Part shown: positions 60,639 through 64,000 of the stretch, piece by piece
How the letters are laid out: every line of letters starts with the position of its first letter
How positions within the stretch are numbered: the first letter of the stretch is position 1
Assembly: GCF_900115165.1 (NCBI RefSeq)
Contig: NZ_FOVP01000011.1
Span: forward strand, 62,001-126,000
From: Roseovarius lutimaris
GTDB taxonomy: Bacteria; Pseudomonadota; Alphaproteobacteria; Rhodobacterales; Rhodobacteraceae
DNA length: 64,000 nt
Direction of reading: 5' to 3'
Translations under genes and position numbers: made by a program
Notes under the pieces: model-generated
Database searches by the model: none
What the model saw: the letters and a program-made list of their open reading frames with translations, nothing else
Told to the model about the DNA's origin: nothing

Positions 60639-63257
60639 TTAATGAACCACGGCATCCTGTGGTGGTTCCTGCCGGGTTGTGCCGACACGATCCCCGATGA
60701 TTAGCCCCTCCGCGCCGGCAGAGACCGGCACGGTGCTGCCATCCAGAATATCCCCGGCCAAAAGCGACTCTGCCAGAGGATCCTGTAGGGCGCGCTGGAT
60801 CACCCGTTTCAGGGGGCGCGCGCCAAACACCGGATCATAGCCCTCATCGGCCAGCCATTTGCGGGCGTCGGCATCCACATCCAGCGTGATCTTGCGCCCA
60901 GCCAGACGTTTCATCAAAAGACCAAGCTGAATATCGACAATCGCCCCCATGTCGCCCCGGCTGAGGCGGTCAAAGATGATCGTCTCATCCAGACGGTTGA
61001 GGAATTCAGGCCGGAAATGCGCCCGCACCGCATCCATCACGTCGCGCTTGGCGTCGCTTGCATCAGCGCCTTCGGGCAGTTGGCTAAGTGCCTGCGCCCC
61101 AAGGTTCGAGGTCAAGATGATCAGCGTTTGCTTGAAGTCCACGCGATGCCCCTGACCATCGGTCAAAACGCCATCGTCAAGCACCTGGAGCAGCACGTTG
61201 AACACATCCGCATGGGCCTTTTCGACCTCGTCAAACAGGATCACCTGATAGGGGCGGCGGCGCACGGCCTCGGTCAGGACCCCGCCTTCGTCATAGCCGA
61301 CATAGCCCGGAGGCGCACCGATCAGACGCGAGACCGAGTGTTTCTCCATGAATTCCGACATGTCGATCCGCACCATGGCGTTGTCATCGTCAAAGAGATA
61401 TTCGGCCACCGCCTTGGTCAACTCGGTTTTCCCCACGCCGGTTGGCCCAAGGAAGAGGAACGACCCGAGCGGGCGGTTCTCGTCGTTAAGACCCGCGCGC
61501 GCCCGGCGCACGGCATTGGCCACGGCCTTGACCGCAAGGTTCTGGCCGATCACCCGCTTGTGCAGGTTCTCTTCCATCCCAAGCAGTTTTTCGCGGTCAC
61601 CCTCAAGCATCTTCGAGGTCGGGATGCCGGTCCAGCGTTCCACCACCTGCGCGATCTGCTCGGGGCGCACGGCCTCTTCGACCATGACGCCTTTGTCCTC
61701 GGCCTTTTCGGCCTCGGCCAGCTTTTTCTCAAGCCCCGGAATGACGCCATAGGACAGCTCGCCGGCCTTGGCCAAATTGCCTTCGCGTTTGGCATGGTCA
61801 AGCTCGTTGCGGGCACGATCAAGCTGTTCCTTGAGGTCGCGCGCCCCGGCAAGCACGTCACGTTCTGCCTGCCATTGCGCGGTCATCTCGGAAGACCGTT
61901 CCTGCAACTCGGCCAGCTCTTTTTCCAGCTTTTCGAGCCGATCCTTGCTTGCCGCGTCGTCTTCCTTCTTGAGTGCCTCTGCCTCGATCTGCTTTTGCAG
62001 GATATCGCGGTCAAGCGTGTCGAGTTCCTCGGGTTTGCTATCCACTTCCATGCGCAGACGGCTTGCGGCCTCGTCCATAAGGTCGATCGCCTTGTCGGGC
62101 AAAAACCGGTCGGTGATATAGCGATGGCTCAGCGTCGCAGCCGTTACCAGCGCCGAATCCGAGATCCGAACACCGTGGTGCACCTCGTATTTTTCCTTGA
62201 TGCCGCGCAGGATCGAAATCGTGTCCTCGACTGTTGGTTCCTCAACCACAAGCGGTTGGAACCGGCGGGCAAGGGCTGCGTCTTTTTCAACGTGCTTGCG
62301 GTATTCATCAAGCGTGGTTGCGCCGATGCAATGCAATTCGCCGCGCGCAAGTGCCGGTTTGATCAGGTTGGCAGCATCCATCGCGCCATCGCCCTTGCCG
62401 GCCCCGATCAGGGTGTGCATTTCGTCGATGAACAGGATGATTTCACCGGCGGCCGATGTCACCTCGTTAAGGACGGCCTTAAGCCGCTCTTCAAACTCGC
62501 CGCGATATTTCGCGCCCGCGATAAGCGCGCCCATGTCGAGCGACAACAGCTTTTTGTTGCGCAGGCTTTCGGGCACGTCGCCATTGATAATGCGCAGCGC
62601 GAGGCCCTCGGCAATCGCGGTTTTACCCACGCCCGGCTCACCGATAAGGACCGGGTTGTTCTTGGTGCGGCGGCTCAAAACCTGCATGGCGCGGCGGATT
62701 TCATCATCGCGGCCAATGATCGGGTCGATCTTGCCCTCTTCGGCGGCCTTAGTGAGGTCGCGCGCGTATTTCTCAAGCGCCTCATAGGTATCCTCGGCGC
62801 TCGCGCTATCGGCGGTGCGGCCCTTGCGGATATCGTTGATCGCCTCGTTGAGTTTCTGCGCCGATACGGCGCCGGCCTCAAGCGCGTCCTTGGCGGGGGA
62901 TTTGACCAGCGCAAGCGCGGTCAGGATGCGTTCCACCGGCACAAAGCTGTCACCGGCCTTTTCGGCCAGCTTTTCAGCCTCGGCCAGAACCTTGCCGGTT
63001 TGTTGATCCATATAGGTCTGGCCCGTATCGCCCGACACCTGCGGGATTTTCCCGATCGCCAGATCAAGCGCCTGCACCACGCGCTCGGGCGCGCCACCGG
63101 CCCGGCGGATCAGGTTGCTGGCAAGTCCCTCGGGGTCGTCCATCAAGGCCTTCAGGATATGTTCGGGGGCTAGTTTCTGATGGCTTTCGCGCATCGCAAT
63201 CGTCTGTGCGGCCTGAATAAAACCACGTGACCGTTCCGTGAACTTGTTGAAGTCCAT
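60639..63257 (-). CDS. clpB: ATP-dependent disaggregase ClpB
   Basis: ClpB is the Hsp100 disaggregase that rescues aggregated proteins with DnaK. The 872-residue protein has an N-domain beginning [18 protein letters not shown], and NBD1 with [14 protein letters not shown] coiled-coil M domain (about 400-520) and NBD2 with [13 protein letters not shown] follow. AAGGAGAAG precedes ATG 63257. A heat-shock-type promoter candidate lies upstream at 63336-63366. Confidence 0.97.
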   Translation of the reverse strand: MDFNKFTERSRGFIQAAQTIAMRESHQKLAPEHILKALMDDPEGLASNLIRRAGGAPERVVQALDLAIGKIPQVSGDTGQTYMDQQTGKVLAEAEKLAEKAGDSFVPVERILTALALVKSPAKDALEAGAVSAQKLNEAINDIRKGRTADSASAEDTYEALEKYARDLTKAAEEGKIDPIIGRDDEIRRAMQVLSRRTKNNPVLIGEPGVGKTAIAEGLALRIINGDVPESLRNKKLLSLDMGALIAGAKYRGEFEERLKAVLNEVTSAAGEIILFIDEMHTLIGAGKGDGAMDAANLIKPALARGELHCIGATTLDEYRKHVEKDAALARRFQPLVVEEPTVEDTISILRGIKEKYEVHHGVRISDSALVTAATLSHRYITDRFLPDKAIDLMDEAASRLRMEVDSKPEELDTLDRDILQKQIEAEALKKEDDAASKDRLEKLEKELAELQERSSEMTAQWQAERDVLAGARDLKEQLDRARNELDHAKREGNLAKAGELSYGVIPGLEKKLAEAEKAEDKGVMVEEAVRPEQIAQVVERWTGIPTSKMLEGDREKLLGMEENLHKRVIGQNLAVKAVANAVRRARAGLNDENRPLGSFLFLGPTGVGKTELTKAVAEYLFDDDNAMVRIDMSEFMEKHSVSRLIGAPPGYVGYDEGGVLTEAVRRRPYQVILFDEVEKAHADVFNVLLQVLDDGVLTDGQGHRVDFKQTLIILTSNLGAQALSQLPEGADASDAKRDVMDAVRAHFRPEFLNRLDETIIFDRLSRGDMGAIVDIQLGLLMKRLAGRKITLDVDADARKWLADEGYDPVFGARPLKRVIQRALQDPLAESLLAGDILDGSTVPVSAGAEGLIIGDRVGTTRQEPPQDAVVH

Positions 63258-63335
63258 GGGGCTTCTCCTTTTGTTGCAAGCGTTATCCCGGTTGCGCACC
63301 CAACATTAGGCATACGCGTTCGGGAACCTCATGAT

Positions 63336-63366
63336 CGAGATGGGTTTTGCGCCCCATCGGTTCAAG
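63336..63366 (-). promoter_or_regulatory. candidate sigma-32 (RpoH) promoter of clpB
   Basis: On the minus strand CTTGAA (63366-63361) is followed after 16 bases by CCCATCTCG (63344-63336). This resembles the RpoH pattern CTTGAAA...CCCCAT. It lies about 80 bases before the clpB start, as expected for a heat-shock gene. Confidence 0.55.
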
Positions 63367-63474
63367 CCCAAGGCTCACGGATTTGCGCGCGCCACGCGAT
63401 GATATACATCAAACGGGCACATTTTTGTGACCTCCCCTTGGCGCAAGGGCCTGGAATCCCAATCTTAATAAAAG

Positions 63475-63483
63475 TTATCCACA
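63475..63483 (+). promoter_or_regulatory. perfect DnaA box
   Basis: TTATCCACA is the consensus DnaA 9-mer. It lies 34 bases before the hypothetical gene at 63517, in the divergent region with clpB. A single box may be regulatory or chance. Confidence 0.5.
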
Positions 63484-63516
63484 GGGCAGATGGCCCGGAG
63501 CACAAGGATGCAGGCA

Positions 63517-63816
63517 ATGGAAATCCGGAAACTAACAATGGACGAAATCAGATATAACCCCGAGCGTGGCGCCTTTGAGGCGCAGGTGCGTATCCGGCAG
63601 GGCGATGATTGGTTCAGCTATCCGGCGCAGATCTGTGCGCCGCTTCATGCCGATTATGGATGGGTGATGCGCGGGCTGGTGGCCGATGCCGAGGCCGCAC
63701 ACCGTGGTAAGCGGGCGGGTCTGCGGCTTCGCCTTGCGGCAGGAAACGCGGCCTCTGCGGCACGGGCCAGCACCATGTTGCAGGTGCAGCGTATGTTGCG
63801 CAACATCGCAGCCTGA
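63517..63816 (+). CDS. hypothetical protein
   Basis: The 99-residue protein begins MEIRKLTMDEIRYNPERGAF and ends in an alanine-rich helix with basic residues (STMLQVQRMLRNIAA). AAGGA sits eight bases before ATG 63517; earlier in-frame ATGs at 63490 and 63508 lack such a site. It is divergent from clpB. I recognise no domain. It could be a small orphan protein typical of the clade. Confidence 0.65.
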   Translation: MEIRKLTMDEIRYNPERGAFEAQVRIRQGDDWFSYPAQICAPLHADYGWVMRGLVADAEAAHRGKRAGLRLRLAAGNAASAARASTMLQVQRMLRNIAA

Positions 63817-64000
63817 GATTTTAGGCAAACAACCGCCGATTGAGCGCCAGATCAGGCGCGGCCCTGCCGATGGGAGAGTTGCGCGCAGTTTCACCGTCGT
63901 CGGCAGTTGGTTTTGCTCTAAACCTGTGCCCGTCAGTGGAAAGTATTACGGGTGCGTGGATGGATATTACAAAGGTCAGGCTGCACGATCTGAAAAGCGA
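63817..64000 (+). other. right edge, possible gene start at 63960
   Basis: The last 184 bases hold no complete gene. An ATG at 63960 opens a frame (MDITKVRLHDLKS) that runs off the edge, without a clear ribosome-binding site. It may be the beginning of a gene outside the window. Confidence 0.25.

Noticed and set aside
61017-63173. 718-codon open frame on the plus strand opposite clpB
   Set aside because: It is the shadow of the clpB gene in GC-rich DNA; it has no ribosome-binding site or recognisable domains.
1-64000. CRISPR array, tRNA, rRNA, prophage or IS elements
   Set aside because: I saw no regularly spaced repeats, no tRNA-like cloverleaf sequence in the gaps, and no transposase, integrase or phage genes.

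Overview
The window looks like chromosomal DNA of an aerobic or facultatively anaerobic alphaproteobacterium of the Rhodobacteraceae (Roseobacter-like). The signs are the split F0 ATP synthase operon with a b' subunit, the sdhC-D-A-B order, the ccoNOQP/ccoGHIS block with an FnrL-type box, an aerobic-type cobalamin set (cobN, cobO, cobW, cbtAB), GC-rich codon use and short family-typical intergenic repeats. I see no prophage, insertion sequence, CRISPR array, rRNA or tRNA.

Layout. (1) 1-8185: cbb3 cytochrome oxidase structural genes (ccoN partial, O, Q, P), a LysR regulator, then the assembly genes ccoG, H, I, S behind their own FnrL box. (2) 8280-11125: HPP/CBS membrane protein and a D,D-carboxypeptidase with a SPOR domain. 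(3) 11332-25349: a pyrimidine catabolism locus. One minus-strand run holds an M20-type carbamoyl-beta-alanine amidase, dihydropyrimidinase and a four-gene NMT1-type ABC importer. Two TetR/RutR-type regulators are divergent from it. A TPR-containing seven-heme cytochrome c follows, then preA and preT (dihydropyrimidine dehydrogenase) and a GntR regulator. Four sites resembling the RutR operator lie in the promoter regions. (4) 25388-36490: cobalamin and cobalt genes (two Lin0512 proteins, cobO, cobN, cobW, cbtA, cbtB), with a cobalamin riboswitch in front of cbtB. LrgAB, a GFA-type protein and small genes are interspersed. A 19-bp stem carrying a (GGGT)3GGG loop sits upstream of the GFA gene. 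(5) 36590-46838: smc, then ffh, two acetyltransferases, chorismate mutase, rpsP, bluB, a tiny membrane protein, rimM, trmD, rplS and rpmE, most of them on the minus strand. (6) 47047-51052: LysR plus EamA exporter, a GT61-type glycosyltransferase with an ArsR regulator, and a universal stress protein. (7) 51261-58844: F0 genes atpI-B-E-F'-F, then sdhC-D-A, an embedded methyltransferase, and sdhB. (8) 58954-63816: an AhpD-like protein, a small zinc-ribbon membrane protein, a DUF1989 protein, clpB and a small hypothetical gene.

How the genes fit together. The window covers much of aerobic and microaerobic energy metabolism (cbb3 oxidase, succinate dehydrogenase, F0). It also encodes a nearly self-contained route that imports pyrimidines or related compounds and degrades them to beta-amino acids, apparently under RutR-type control. 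Cobalamin synthesis is split between the cob/cbt cluster and bluB, which makes the lower ligand and is embedded in the ribosomal operon. All calls come from reading the sequence and recalling families; no database search was run.
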